A stretch of 64,000 bases of DNA from Ferrovibrio terrae_A (GTDB lineage: Bacteria; Pseudomonadota; Alphaproteobacteria; Ferrovibrionales; Ferrovibrionaceae), in NCBI RefSeq assembly GCF_943372915.1, contig NZ_CALSAN010000001.1:1-64000 (forward strand). Reading direction: 5' to 3'. Both the position numbers and the translations under genes were made by a program. Under the pieces are notes generated by a model, which was not told the DNA's origin, did not search any database, and worked only from the letters and a program-made list of their open reading frames with translations. Each line of letters opens with the position of its first letter. Within the stretch, counting starts at the first letter, position 1. Of the stretch, positions 8,018 through 17,347 are shown one piece after another.

Positions 8018-9462
8018 GCAGTGCCGTCTCGCGGATCGACCGGCACCTGGCCGCTGAGGCCGAAATCGGCTTCCAGCAGCGCCGAAAACGCCAGCAGCTC
8101 GGCTTCGCCGCGCGGCCGCGCCACGATCTGCAGCCCGACGGGCAGGCCGCTGCGGGTAAAGCCGCAGGGGATCGAAATCGCCGGCGTGCCGGTGATGGTG
8201 ATGGCAAAGGTGAGCACCAGCCAGGAAATGTAGGTGTCGAACTTGCGGCCGGCGACCTCTTCCAGATAGCGCTTGCGGTGGTCGAAGGGCGGCGCCACGC
8301 AGGTGGGCAGCACCAGGAAATCGTGTTTCTCGAAGAAAGCGACGAGACGGTTGTAGATCAGGCCCTGGATACGCAGCGCATCGGCCTTCTCGATGCCGGT
8401 GAGCTTGAGCCCCTTCTCGGCATTCCAGATCACTTCCGGCTTCACCAGATCGGTCTTGTCCTTGATCTTGGGCCAGACGGTGACGGCGAAATTGGCGGCG
8501 CGCAGCGTCTGGAAACACTCCTCCGCGCCGCTGAAATCGGGCACATCCTCGCTGACGGCGGCGCCCAGACCGGCGATCCGCTTCACCGCCGCCTCGCACA
8601 GCGCCAGCACTTCAGGATCGACCGGCGACAGGCCCAGATCAGGCGTCCAGCCGACGCGGCAGCCGCCGGCGAAACGGCTCGGCAGCCGGCCGGTGACCAT
8701 GGCGTGATCGACCACGGAGACATAGCTGCGCTCGGGCGCCGGCAGGCTGAGCGGATCGCGCGGATCGAGGCCGCTCATCGCATCCAGCATCAGCGCGGTA
8801 TCGCCCACCGTGCGGCCCATCGGGCCATAGACCGACAGGGCATCGAACGGCAGGGCACGCGGCCCGAAGGCGACGCGGCCGGGCGACGGGCGCAGGCCGA
8901 CCACGCCGGTAAAGCTGGCCGGGATGCGCAAGCTGCCGCCGAGATCGGAACCATCGGCCAGCCACACCTCGCCGGCTGCCAGCGCTGCGGCGGCGCCGCC
9001 CGATGACCCGGCCGGCGTGGTCGCCGTGTTCCACGGATTGGTGGTGGTGCCAAACACATCGTTGAAGGTCTGCGAGCCGGCGCCGAATTCGGGCGTGTTG
9101 GACTTGGCGATGATCAGCGCGCCATTGCTTTCCAGCCGTTCTACCGACCAGCCGGACTTGGTCGGCACATGATCGGCAAACACCCGGCTGCCCTGGGTGG
9201 ACCGCACGCCGGCCACATCGACCAGATCCTTGGTGGCGATCGGCAGGCCGTAGAGATAGCCCGGCGGCGCCGGATCGGGCGGCACCAGTTTGGCCGCCAG
9301 CGCCCGGGCGCGATCCAGGCACAGCGTGGGCAGGGCATTGACCTTGGGTTCGACCTGGGCAATCCGGGCGGCGGCGGCATCGATCAGCTCGGCCGGCGTT
9401 ACCTCGCGGGCCTTGAGGGCTGCCACGGCCTGGCGGGCGGTCATCTTAATCAACGCGTCCAT
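8014..9462 (-). CDS. Amidase (amidase-signature family)
   Basis: A 482-residue hydrolase with the Ser-cisSer-Lys machinery: Lys78 in IATKDLVD, the Gly/Ser signature AGSSGGAAAALAAG (Ser153/154) and the nucleophile Ser177 in GSDLGGSLRIPA. No signal peptide. ATG at 9462 has GAAGGAAGG upstream; the frame is open to 9507 but without a better site. It resembles stand-alone amidases that hydrolyse small aliphatic or aryl amides. No gatB/gatC is nearby, so a tRNA amidotransferase role is unlikely. Divergent from the adenosine kinase. Confidence 0.92.
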   Translation of the reverse strand: MDALIKMTARQAVAALKAREVTPAELIDAAAARIAQVEPKVNALPTLCLDRARALAAKLVPPDPAPPGYLYGLPIATKDLVDVAGVRSTQGSRVFADHVPTKSGWSVERLESNGALIIAKSNTPEFGAGSQTFNDVFGTTTNPWNTATTPAGSSGGAAAALAAGEVWLADGSDLGGSLRIPASFTGVVGLRPSPGRVAFGPRALPFDALSVYGPMGRTVGDTALMLDAMSGLDPRDPLSLPAPERSYVSVVDHAMVTGRLPSRFAGGCRVGWTPDLGLSPVDPEVLALCEAAVKRIAGLGAAVSEDVPDFSGAEECFQTLRAANFAVTVWPKIKDKTDLVKPEVIWNAEKGLKLTGIEKADALRIQGLIYNRLVAFFEKHDFLVLPTCVAPPFDHRKRYLEEVAGRKFDTYISWLVLTFAITITGTPAISIPCGFTRSGLPVGLQIVARPRGEAELLAFSALLEADFGLSGQVPVDPRDGTA

Positions 9463-9527
9463 ATTTGCCTTCCTTCTGTCGAACCGGTAGAGAGTAACGA
9501 GAATCATCCGCTCCGGGAAAGCATCCT

Positions 9528-10523
9528 ATGACCAAGCCCCGCAATAACGTGCTCGCCATCGGCAATGCCATTGTCGACGTGCTGGCCCGCGTCGACAACG
9601 CCTTCCTCGACGAGCATGGCATGCCCAAGGGCGGCATGACCCTGATCGATGGCGGCCGGGCCGAGCAGCTCTATGGTGCCATGGGTGAAACGGTGGAAGT
9701 GTCCGGCGGCTCGGCGGCCAACACCGCGGCGGGTATTGCCGCGCTGGGCGGCAGCGTGCAGTTCATCGGCCGGGTGCGCAACGACTCTCTTGGCGATGTG
9801 TTTGCCCGCGACATCAAGGCCATGGGCGTGCAGTACGACACCACGCCGGCCACTGACGGGCCATCCACCGCGCGCTGCCTGATCATGGTGACGCCGGATG
9901 CGCAGCGCACCATGAACACCTATCTCGGCGCCTCGATCGACCTAACGCCGGACGATATCGAAGCCGCGGCCGTGAATGCCGCCGAGATCACCTATCTGGA
10001 AGGGTATCTTTGGGACCAGCCGATGGCCAAGGAAGGCATGCGCAAGGCGATGCGTCTGGCGCATGATGCCGGTCGCAAGGTGGCGATGTCGCTGTCCGAC
10101 AGTTTCTGCGTCGACCGTCATCGCGACGAGTTCCGCCATCTGGTCGAACACCATATCGACATCCTGTTCGCCAATGAGGCCGAGATCACCGCGCTGTACC
10201 AGGTGAAGGACTTCGACTCCGCTTTGCAGCACGTGCGCCATCATGTCGATGTGGCGGCGCTGACCCGTTCGGAGAAGGGCTCGGTGATCCTGGCCGGCGA
10301 GGAGGTGCATATCATCGACGCCGTGAAGGGCGTGCAGGTGATCGACACCACCGGCGCCGGCGATCTCTATGCCGCCGGTTTCCTCTATGGCTTCACCCAT
10401 GATTTCGACCTGCATGCCGCTGGCCGGCTCGGCTCGCTCTGCGCCGCCGAGGTGATCGCCCATATCGGCCCCCGGCCGCAAAAGCCGCTCAAGCCCTTCG
10501 TCGCCGAAGCCCTGAAGGGCTGA
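9528..10523 (+). CDS. Adenosine kinase (PfkB/ribokinase family)
   Basis: A 331-residue sugar/nucleoside kinase with N-terminal GNAIVDVLA, a GG motif (SGGSAANTAAGIAALGG) that binds the ribose, and the PfkB C-terminal signature DTTGAGDLYAAGFLYG, whose catalytic Asp is near residue 279. It phosphorylates adenosine to AMP for purine salvage. The sequence pattern (ANEAEITALY, SGGSAANT) matches alphaproteobacterial adenosine kinases better than ribokinases. Monocistronic. Confidence 0.9.
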   Translation: MTKPRNNVLAIGNAIVDVLARVDNAFLDEHGMPKGGMTLIDGGRAEQLYGAMGETVEVSGGSAANTAAGIAALGGSVQFIGRVRNDSLGDVFARDIKAMGVQYDTTPATDGPSTARCLIMVTPDAQRTMNTYLGASIDLTPDDIEAAAVNAAEITYLEGYLWDQPMAKEGMRKAMRLAHDAGRKVAMSLSDSFCVDRHRDEFRHLVEHHIDILFANEAEITALYQVKDFDSALQHVRHHVDVAALTRSEKGSVILAGEEVHIIDAVKGVQVIDTTGAGDLYAAGFLYGFTHDFDLHAAGRLGSLCAAEVIAHIGPRPQKPLKPFVAEALKG

Positions 10524-10525
10524 TC

Positions 10526-11089
10526 CTAAAAGGGCCGATCGACCGCCGCGGTCAGCACGTGGCGGTCATCCAGCCGTACCGAGGCACCAAACGCCGAGAT
10601 GATGGCGTGGCCAGAGGTCGGCAGCGCGGCGCGGTTGGCGGAGACGTTGACCCGCATCACCACGTCATTCTGCGCCATCACATTGATCACCGTGGCCGGG
10701 CGGCCGTCCTTCAGGCGGCAGGTCACGCCCAGACCGCCATCGAACCAGTAGGCGACGAAGGGCTTGGTCACCTCGAAGCTGGTGCCGTCGGCGAAATCCA
10801 TGGTGAAGCCGGGGCCGGAAATCAGCGTGATCCAGCGCGAGACATTGGGGAAGGACGAGAAGGGCCCATCTTTTTCGATCACCGCGCGGCTGATGCGCCA
10901 GCGGAATCCGGTGGTGTCCGCGCCCGGCGGATCGACCGCAATCTGGTAGGTGGTGCCGCCGCCATTCTTCCATGGCTGCGCATCCAGCGCCGACAGCGCG
11001 ATCAGCGTGTTGGCATCGGCCGCAGACGTGCGCGGCGGTTCGGCACCGCCGGTGCGTGATTTGCCTAATTGATTTTTGTCAGGGCCCAT
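10526..11089 (-). CDS. HutD family protein
   Basis: A 187-residue beta-rich (cupin-like) protein with the HutD hallmark QPWKNGGGTT near residue 40, followed by FRWRISRA and a SGPGFTMDF strand. HutD proteins usually sit in histidine-utilisation operons and are thought to limit the pathway; no hut gene is present here. The ATG at 11089 overlaps the 3' end of the heparinase-like gene by 25 bases, so it is the last gene of the rpe operon. The N-terminus is about 25 residues longer than usual, but I see no in-frame ATG nearer the domain. Confidence 0.82.
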   Translation of the reverse strand: MGPDKNQLGKSRTGGAEPPRTSAADANTLIALSALDAQPWKNGGGTTYQIAVDPPGADTTGFRWRISRAVIEKDGPFSSFPNVSRWITLISGPGFTMDFADGTSFEVTKPFVAYWFDGGLGVTCRLKDGRPATVINVMAQNDVVMRVNVSANRAALPTSGHAIISAFGASVRLDDRHVLTAAVDRPF

Positions 11090-12717
11090 TTGAATATCAG
11101 CTCTTCTGCCCCGGCCGATCCGGCCATAACGATCTGCTGCGTGCGGCGCACGTCGCCGCCACTGCCAAGATACACGCTGTCTTCCAGCCGCACCATGCCG
11201 CCCATGCCGCGCCAGCGCCAGCCCTGGCCGCTGGCGCTTTTCAGGATCACGGTATCGCCGCTGCCGATCAATGAGGCATGCATGCCGGGATGCAGATGCA
11301 GGCGCAGCACCGCTTCCACGGGCATGCCACCAGTCGCCGAGGCAGATGCTTCGGTGACGATTTCCTCGCCGCGGAGATCTTCTCCACCGGCCGAAAGGTA
11401 AAGCCGGCGGCGATACAACCGGTTGTAGGCGGTGCGCCAGCTGTCATGGTCGGCCTCGAACCAGATGGCGCCATCCTGCTCGTTGCGGGTGACCCGCACG
11501 GCCGCCGTCGCTGTCGGCTCGACATTGCCCAGGCAGAGGGTGGAATGGGCTGCCGCGCCGCTGAGGGCCGCCGCCCAGTTGCCGCCCGGCCGGCGCGCGG
11601 CACCGCAGTTCACGATCAGGCGATCCTTGCCCCAGCTGAACTCGAAGGCCAACAGCCCGCGATGCGGCTGGGTGCCAGACAGCACCGGTGGCAGCCCCCC
11701 CGCATCCAGCAGCAGCAGGGCGCGCTTGGCGGCGGCGCGCTCATAGCCGCTGAGCGTGGCGGAGGTGAGCGGCTTGCCCTTGGCCTCGGACAGATCAAGC
11801 ACCAGGTCGATCTGCGCCGCGACCTCTTCCTCGGCACCATGGAACAGCGCCAGGCCGCCATCGCCGTGGCGGAAAAAGCGCAGCATCGGCGCCATGCGGT
11901 CCAGATGCGGCTGCAGCAGCGCGGCACGTTCGGGATCGACCGCGCGCAGGAAATGCCACAGCGCCACCACATCGCGCAGTACGCGATACAGCGCGGACGG
12001 ATTGCGCGAGGCATGGCCGCCATCGGCAAAGACCTGCGCTGACAGCGCCGCATCGAGGGCGCGGATCGCCACTGTATCCTGCGCCGCGCCCAGTGCCTCC
12101 GCGCCATAGACCGCGCCAAGCGCAGCCTCGAAACGCGGCAGGCCTGGCGGTGCCATCTCCATGGCGCGTTTCAGATGCGCCGCATGACGGGCAATGCTGA
12201 GCAGGAAATCATGGCCGAAGGTGTCGTCGGCGCCATCGAGCAGGAAATGCGCCGCCAGCAGCCATTGGGTGAGGCGACGGCCGGCGATCTCGGGCTTCCA
12301 GGGCAGGCCATGGATCACCTGGGCATGCTTGGCGATCCAGTCGGCCACCAGGCTGCGGGCCATGCGACGGGCCATGTCGCCGCCCTGGGTGGCAAAATCG
12401 CGCAGCCAGACAAAGCCATGCAGACCGGCGGCCCAGGCGGCATGACTGACGGGATCGAGCCCAGCATCGGCGGCCGATAGCGACCAGGGCGCGGCATGCG
12501 GCGAGACAACCTCGGCGCCGGCAAACAGGAAACGGCCCTGGAACAGGCGGTCGGCATTGGACGCACTGCCGGGCCATGGATCATCGGGCAGCGCCGGCAG
12601 TTCAAGCGGGGCCTGGCGCGGCAGCGTCAGCGCATAAAACCGCGTGCCATGCCAGGCAGCCGCCACCCGACGCCGCAATCTTGCTCCGGGGGAATCCTGC
12701 AGCGATGCCGCAGTCAC
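11065..12717 (-). CDS. Heparinase II/III family protein
   Basis: A 550-residue protein with an N-terminal helical (alpha/alpha toroid) domain and a C-terminal beta-sandwich typical of heparinase II/III-like proteins, for example YRVLRDVVALWHFLRAV and the later RGLLAFEFSWGKDRLIVNCG and WFEADHDSW segments. There is no clear signal peptide. The gene starts six bases after rpe stops. In many alphaproteobacteria this protein sits between rpe/rsmB and purH; its substrate is not established, and a role with cell-surface polysaccharide is a guess. Confidence 0.88.
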   Translation of the reverse strand: MTAASLQDSPGARLRRRVAAAWHGTRFYALTLPRQAPLELPALPDDPWPGSASNADRLFQGRFLFAGAEVVSPHAAPWSLSAADAGLDPVSHAAWAAGLHGFVWLRDFATQGGDMARRMARSLVADWIAKHAQVIHGLPWKPEIAGRRLTQWLLAAHFLLDGADDTFGHDFLLSIARHAAHLKRAMEMAPPGLPRFEAALGAVYGAEALGAAQDTVAIRALDAALSAQVFADGGHASRNPSALYRVLRDVVALWHFLRAVDPERAALLQPHLDRMAPMLRFFRHGDGGLALFHGAEEEVAAQIDLVLDLSEAKGKPLTSATLSGYERAAAKRALLLLDAGGLPPVLSGTQPHRGLLAFEFSWGKDRLIVNCGAARRPGGNWAAALSGAAAHSTLCLGNVEPTATAAVRVTRNEQDGAIWFEADHDSWRTAYNRLYRRRLYLSAGGEDLRGEEIVTEASASATGGMPVEAVLRLHLHPGMHASLIGSGDTVILKSASGQGWRWRGMGGMVRLEDSVYLGSGGDVRRTQQIVMAGSAGAEELIFKWALTKIN

Positions 12718-12723
12718 GTTATC

Positions 12724-13398
12724 TCACTTGGATGATTTTGCGCGCACCCGCGCAATATTCTCGGCATAGGCCGAGGGGCCGCCCTGGAAGGTGGCGGTGC
12801 CGGCCACCAGCACATCGGCGCCGGCATCGACCGCCAGCTGCGCCGTTTCGGCATTGATGCCGCCATCGACTTCGAGATCGATGGCGCGCCCCGAGGCATC
12901 GATCGCCCGACGCAGGATGCGGATCTTGTCGAGCTGGGTGTGGATGAACTTCTGCCCGCCGAAACCGGGATTGACGCTCATCACCAGCACCAGGTCGACC
13001 ATGTCGAGCACGGCGAGGGCCGTTTCCACCGGAGTGCCGGGATTGAGCGACAGGCCGGCCTTCTTGCCCAGCGAGCGGATCAGCTGCAGCGTGCGATGCA
13101 CATGCGGGCCGGCTTCCGGATGCACGGTGATGATATCGGCGCCGGCCTCGGCAAACTGCGGCACGAAGGCATCGACCGGCGAGATCATCAGATGCACGTC
13201 GAAGGGCTTTTTCGTGTGCTTGCGGAGCGCACCCACTACACTGGGGCCGATGGTCAGGTTCGGCACGAAATGGCCGTCCATGACATCGATATGGATGTAA
13301 TCGGCGCCGGCCTTGTCGATGGCGGCGACCTCGGCACCCAGCTGGGCGAAGTCGGCCGAGAGGATCGAGGGGGCGATTCGGGTGGCTTGCTGCGGCAT
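12724..13398 (-). CDS. rpe: Ribulose-phosphate 3-epimerase
   Basis: A 224-residue TIM-barrel enzyme interconverting ribulose 5-phosphate and xylulose 5-phosphate in the pentose phosphate/Calvin pathways. Seen motifs: APSILSADF at the start, IHIDVMDGHFVPN with metal ligands, DVHLM, the loop VMSVNPGFGGQ and EVDGGIN with the catalytic Asp. First gene of a minus-strand operon with the heparinase-like protein and hutD; divergent from rsmB, 136 bases away. Confidence 0.97.
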   Translation of the reverse strand: MPQQATRIAPSILSADFAQLGAEVAAIDKAGADYIHIDVMDGHFVPNLTIGPSVVGALRKHTKKPFDVHLMISPVDAFVPQFAEAGADIITVHPEAGPHVHRTLQLIRSLGKKAGLSLNPGTPVETALAVLDMVDLVLVMSVNPGFGGQKFIHTQLDKIRILRRAIDASGRAIDLEVDGGINAETAQLAVDAGADVLVAGTATFQGGPSAYAENIARVRAKSSK

Positions 13399-13534
13399 GG
13401 GGCAGGCTTAGCAAATTTGGGGGTCTACGCCAAGCAAGCGGGATCGCGGCATCCGGTCACAAACCACGGCGAATCCGGGCTTTTTATGGCCGAATCGCCT
13501 TTCCTCCCGGCCGGACGGGGGCTAGAACACGGCG

Positions 13535-14836
13535 ATGTCCGACAACTCCGCCTTCCCCACCGTTCCTGTCATCACCTCGCGCCGCGTGGCCGCCAATCTG
13601 GTCGACATGGTGCTGGGCAAGGGCCGCGCGCTGGATGATGCGCTGCTCGATGGCAAAAGCGGCTTCCGCGACCTGAGCGAGCGCGATCGCGGCTTTGTCC
13701 GCCGCCTGGTCGCCACCACGCTGCGCCGCCGCGGCCAGATCGACGGTGTCCTGCGCAAGTTCCTCACCCTGTGGCCCAAGGGTCTGCCGCGCGAGGCCAT
13801 GCGGCTGGGCGCCGCCGAACTGCTGTTCCTCGGCGCCCCGGCCCATGCGGCGGTCGATTCCGCCGTCGAACTGATGCATCCGGAACAGAAAAAGCCGCGC
13901 GGCCTGATCAACGCCGTGCTGCGCAAGGTGGCCACCGAGGGTGCGGCGATTGTGGCCGAGCAGGATGCCGCCAAAGCCAACACGCCGGACTGGCTGTGGC
14001 GCAGCTGGATCAATGCCTATGGCGAGGATACCGCACGCGACATCGCGCTGGCGCATCTGCAGGAAGCGCCGCTGGATATCAGCGTGAAAAGCGATGCCGC
14101 CGGCTGGGCGGCAAAGCTGGAGGCCGAAATCCTGCCGACCGGCAGCCTGCGCCGCATGGCCGCCGGTGGTGTCGAAACCCTGCCGGGCTTCAGCGATGGC
14201 GAATGGTGGGTGCAGGATGCGGCGGCCGCCCTGCCGGTGAAAATGCTGGGCGATGTGGCCGGCAAGCGCGTGGCCGATCTTTGCGCCGCACCCGGCGGCA
14301 AGACCGCACAGCTGGCCGCCCTGGGCGCCAGTGTCATGGCGGTCGACCGCTCGGAGCCGCGGCTGAAGCGATTGAAGGAAAACCTGAAGCGCCTGCATCT
14401 CAAAGTCGACGTGAGAACCGCCGAGATCGAACAGTGGCAGCCGGAGGAGAGCTTTGACGCCATCCTGCTGGATGCGCCCTGCTCGGCGACCGGCACGATC
14501 CGCCGCCATCCCGACCTGCCCTACCTGAAAGACGAAACCGATATCGCCAAGCTGGCCGACCTGCAGCGCCGGCTGATCGCCAAAAGCTGGAGCCTGCTGA
14601 AGCCCGGCGGCAAGCTGGTCTACTGCGTCTGTTCGCTGCAGCCCGAAGAGGCCGAATACCAGATCCGCCATCTGCTGGCGCTGCAGGGCGCCGAGCTGAT
14701 TCCGGCCGATGCCGGCAAACTGCATCTGCCATCGGAAGCCGTGGCCCATGATGGCGCGCTGCGCACCCTGCCCTCCATGTGGTCGGGCCGCGGCGGCATG
14801 GACGGCTTCTTCGCCGTCTGTGTGCAGAAAACCTGA
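13535..14836 (+). CDS. rsmB: 16S rRNA m5C967 methyltransferase
   Basis: A 433-residue protein with an N-terminal NusB-like helical RNA-binding domain (about 1-150) and a C-terminal Rossmann methyltransferase. SAM motif I is VADLCAAPGGKTAQLAALG, motif IV is DAPCSATGTIRRHPD (around residue 313) and the catalytic Cys lies in VCSLQPEE near residue 366. It methylates C5 of cytosine 967 in 16S rRNA before 30S assembly. The window keeps the alphaproteobacterial rsmB/rpe neighbourhood. Confidence 0.95.
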   Translation: MSDNSAFPTVPVITSRRVAANLVDMVLGKGRALDDALLDGKSGFRDLSERDRGFVRRLVATTLRRRGQIDGVLRKFLTLWPKGLPREAMRLGAAELLFLGAPAHAAVDSAVELMHPEQKKPRGLINAVLRKVATEGAAIVAEQDAAKANTPDWLWRSWINAYGEDTARDIALAHLQEAPLDISVKSDAAGWAAKLEAEILPTGSLRRMAAGGVETLPGFSDGEWWVQDAAAALPVKMLGDVAGKRVADLCAAPGGKTAQLAALGASVMAVDRSEPRLKRLKENLKRLHLKVDVRTAEIEQWQPEESFDAILLDAPCSATGTIRRHPDLPYLKDETDIAKLADLQRRLIAKSWSLLKPGGKLVYCVCSLQPEEAEYQIRHLLALQGAELIPADAGKLHLPSEAVAHDGALRTLPSMWSGRGGMDGFFAVCVQKT

Positions 14837-14846
14837 CTTCCCGCGA

Positions 14847-15089
14847 TCAGCCCTTGGGCGGCTCGACGATCAGGCCGACCAGGCGCCGCACCAGCGGAAA
14901 CACGAAGAGCATGGTGGGGAAGGCCACGATCCAGGACAGGCCCCAGGCCTGCATCCATTTCTCGACCACGCCTGGCGTAAAGCCCACGCCATTGAAGGTC
15001 GAGATTCCCGAGACGATGAAGGTCATCAGGAAAGACAGCGCCAGCGGCATGGCGACCAGATTGTAACGGGCGGGGAGTTTCTTTTGCAT
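14847..15089 (-). CDS. DUF2798 small membrane protein
   Basis: An 80-residue protein with two predicted membrane helices (about 10-30 and 50-70), a basic N-terminus (MQKKLPARY) and the DUF2798 pattern MTFIVSGISTF..GV..W..AW..SWIVAFPTMLFVFP. Function of the family is unknown. ATG at 15089; it is convergent with rsmB, with ten bases between stops. Confidence 0.82.
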   Translation of the reverse strand: MQKKLPARYNLVAMPLALSFLMTFIVSGISTFNGVGFTPGVVEKWMQAWGLSWIVAFPTMLFVFPLVRRLVGLIVEPPKG

Positions 15090-15155
15090 CGGATATCCGG
15101 CTCGAGGGGGGCAGGCAATGTTTAGCGCATCGCCTGCCCTGCAGCCAGAGCCCGA

Positions 15156-16322
15156 TCAATCGAGCAGCGTCTTCATCACCGCGTAGAGTTCTGCCTTGGC
15201 CTCGAAGCCGACGCCGGGAATCTGCGGCAAGCTGACATAGCTGTCATGCACCGCAATGCCATCGGCGAAACCACCGAAGGGTTTGAACACATCGGGATAG
15301 CTTTCGTTGCCGCCCAGATGCAGCCCGGCGGCAATGTTCAGCGACATCTGGTGACCGCCGTGCGGCACCACGCGCCGGCTTGACCAGCCATGCTCCTTCA
15401 GCACATCCAGCGTGCGCAGATATTCCACCAGGCCGTAAGACAGCGCGCAGTCGAACTGCAGGAAATCGCGGTCCTTGTTCATGCCGCCGAAACGGATCAG
15501 GTTGCGTGCATCCTGGTGTGAGAAGAGATTCTCGCCGGTCGCCATCGGCTTGTCGTAATGCCGGCCCAGCTCGGCCTGCAGCGCATAATCCAGCGGATCG
15601 CCCACTTCCTCGTACCAGTATAGATTATAGGGCCGGATGGCGTTGCCGTATTCGATCGCCGTCTTGATGTCGAAGCGGCCATTCACGTCGACGCAGAGAT
15701 TCTGGCCGTCACCGACGATCTTGAGCACCGCCTCGATACGCTTGAGGTCATCGGCCAGCGGCTCGCCGCCGATCTTCATTTTCACGACGCGATAGCCGCG
15801 GTCGCGATAGCTTTTCATCTCGTCCTGCAGCGCCGTGAGATCCTTGCCGGGATAGTAATAGCCGCCGGCGGCATAGACCCAGACCTTGTCATCGGCGACA
15901 CCGCCGCGATAGCGGTTGGCCAGCAGGCGCCACAGCGGCACGCCCTCGATCTTGGCCACCGCATCCCACACCGCCATGTCCAGCGTGCCGACCGCCACCG
16001 AGCGCTCGCCATGGCCGCCGGGCTTCTCGTTGCTCATCAGCGTCTTCCAGATCGCAAACGGGTCCAGGTTGTCATGCACGGTGTCGATCAGTGTGTCAGG
16101 CTTGGCTTCCGTCAGACGCGGCAGAAAGCGTTCGCGCATCAGCGCGCCCTGCCCGTAGCGGCCGTTGGAATTGAAGCCGAAGCCCACCACCGGCTTGCCG
16201 TCACGGATTACATCGGTGATCACGGCCACCACCGAGCAGGTCATCTTGGAGAAATCGATATAGGCATTGGCGATCGGCGAGGCGATCGAGACGGTTTTTT
16301 CGCGGACTTCAACGATACGCAT
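15156..16322 (-). CDS. tarD: D(-)-tartrate dehydratase family enolase-superfamily enzyme
   Basis: A 388-residue enolase-superfamily acid-sugar dehydratase. It closely follows the pattern of the characterised Bradyrhizobium D(-)-tartrate dehydratase, including SPIANAYIDFSKMT, EKPGGHGERSVAVGT, YAAGGYYYPGK and WYEEVGDPLDYALQAEL. Catalytic residues are visible: Lys near 182 (VVKMKIGG), metal ligands Asp near 211 (VDVNGR), Glu near 237 (WYEEV) and Glu near 263 (ATGENL), and His near 322 (PHGGHQMSLN). It should dehydrate D-tartrate to oxaloacetate. Divergent from a LysR regulator; a TauE-type permease follows that regulator in convergent orientation. Confidence 0.88.
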   Translation of the reverse strand: MRIVEVREKTVSIASPIANAYIDFSKMTCSVVAVITDVIRDGKPVVGFGFNSNGRYGQGALMRERFLPRLTEAKPDTLIDTVHDNLDPFAIWKTLMSNEKPGGHGERSVAVGTLDMAVWDAVAKIEGVPLWRLLANRYRGGVADDKVWVYAAGGYYYPGKDLTALQDEMKSYRDRGYRVVKMKIGGEPLADDLKRIEAVLKIVGDGQNLCVDVNGRFDIKTAIEYGNAIRPYNLYWYEEVGDPLDYALQAELGRHYDKPMATGENLFSHQDARNLIRFGGMNKDRDFLQFDCALSYGLVEYLRTLDVLKEHGWSSRRVVPHGGHQMSLNIAAGLHLGGNESYPDVFKPFGGFADGIAVHDSYVSLPQIPGVGFEAKAELYAVMKTLLD

Positions 16323-16395
16323 GGCTAAATCCAGGCTCCTTCTGTGATGACGCCATCCTAGTCATGGACAGCGGGCCGCGGCCAATGCCAGATTC

Positions 16396-16410
16396 GGAAT
16401 TGATTATTCC
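16396..16410. promoter_or_regulatory. Candidate LysR operator in the tarD/LysR divergent promoter
   Basis: GGAATTGATTATTCC is a perfect 5-bp inverted repeat with a 5-nt AT-rich spacer, placed 41 bases before the LysR start and 74 bases before the tarD start. Position and symmetry fit the recognition site of the divergent LysR regulator; direct evidence is lacking. Confidence 0.5.
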
Positions 16411-16450
16411 CCAATCGCATCACCCCGCGTAAGGACGGCACCGGACGGCT

Positions 16451-17347
16451 ATGGAGTTCAACTGGCTCGAGGATTTCCTGGCGCTGGCCGAAGCGGGCAA
16501 CTTTTCCCGCGCGGCCGAGGCCCGGCATATGACCCAGCCGGCCTTCAGCCGCCGCATCCGCGCACTGGAAGACTGGGCCGGCGTCATGCTGTTTGATCGC
16601 TCGGCCCAGCCGGTGCGGCTGACCGCGGCCGGCGAGCAGTTCCTGCCGGCCGTGCGCGACATGCTGCGGCGGCTGGCGCAGGCGCGCGACGAGGCACGCC
16701 AGGCCGAACAGGCGGAGACCGCCACGCTGATCTTTGCCGCCACCCAGGCGCTGTCGCTCACCTTCTTCCCCGACTGGCTGCGCGGCCTGGAGATCGCAGC
16801 CCGGCTCGGCGCCATCCGCCTGATGTCGGGCAGCATGCAGGCCGGCGAGGAAGCATTGCTGCAGGGCCAGAGCCAGTTCCTGCTCTGTCACGGCCACGAT
16901 GCCGTGGCCAATCGCCTGCCGCCCGACCGCTTTCTGTATCGCCGCCTGGCGCAGGACCGGCTGCTGCCCGTCTGCGCACCGGATGGCGGTGGCAAACCCC
17001 GCCACGCGCTGGATGATGCATCGCAGGCCCTGCCCTATCTGGCCTATGCCGAGGATTCCGGGCTGGGCCGCATCGTCACTGCGATGCTGGGCCGGCGCGA
17101 AACCAGTCTGCCGCTGCGGGTGAGCTTCATCGCGCCGCAGGGCACGGTGCTGCGCGCCATGGCGCGCGATGGCCGCGGCATCGCCTGGCTGCCACAGAGC
17201 CTGATCGTTGATGATCTCGCGGCCAAGACCCTGGTGCCGGCCGGCAATGAGGCCTGGAGCATTCCGGTCGATATCCGACTGTACCGGCAGCGGGAGCGCG
17301 GCACGCGCATCGCCGAGGATTTCTGGTCAGCCGTGCAGGAAGCCTGA
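16451..17347 (+). CDS. LysR-type transcriptional regulator
   Basis: A 298-residue regulator with an N-terminal winged HTH (residues 3-60: MEFNWLEDFLALAEAGNFSR, AAEARHMTQPAFSRRIRALE) and a periplasmic-binding-protein-like effector domain. The N-terminus resembles the HypT/YjiE branch, but the context (divergent tarD) suggests control of tartrate breakdown. The 3' end overlaps the convergent permease gene by 21 bases. Confidence 0.92.
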   Translation: MEFNWLEDFLALAEAGNFSRAAEARHMTQPAFSRRIRALEDWAGVMLFDRSAQPVRLTAAGEQFLPAVRDMLRRLAQARDEARQAEQAETATLIFAATQALSLTFFPDWLRGLEIAARLGAIRLMSGSMQAGEEALLQGQSQFLLCHGHDAVANRLPPDRFLYRRLAQDRLLPVCAPDGGGKPRHALDDASQALPYLAYAEDSGLGRIVTAMLGRRETSLPLRVSFIAPQGTVLRAMARDGRGIAWLPQSLIVDDLAAKTLVPAGNEAWSIPVDIRLYRQRERGTRIAEDFWSAVQEA

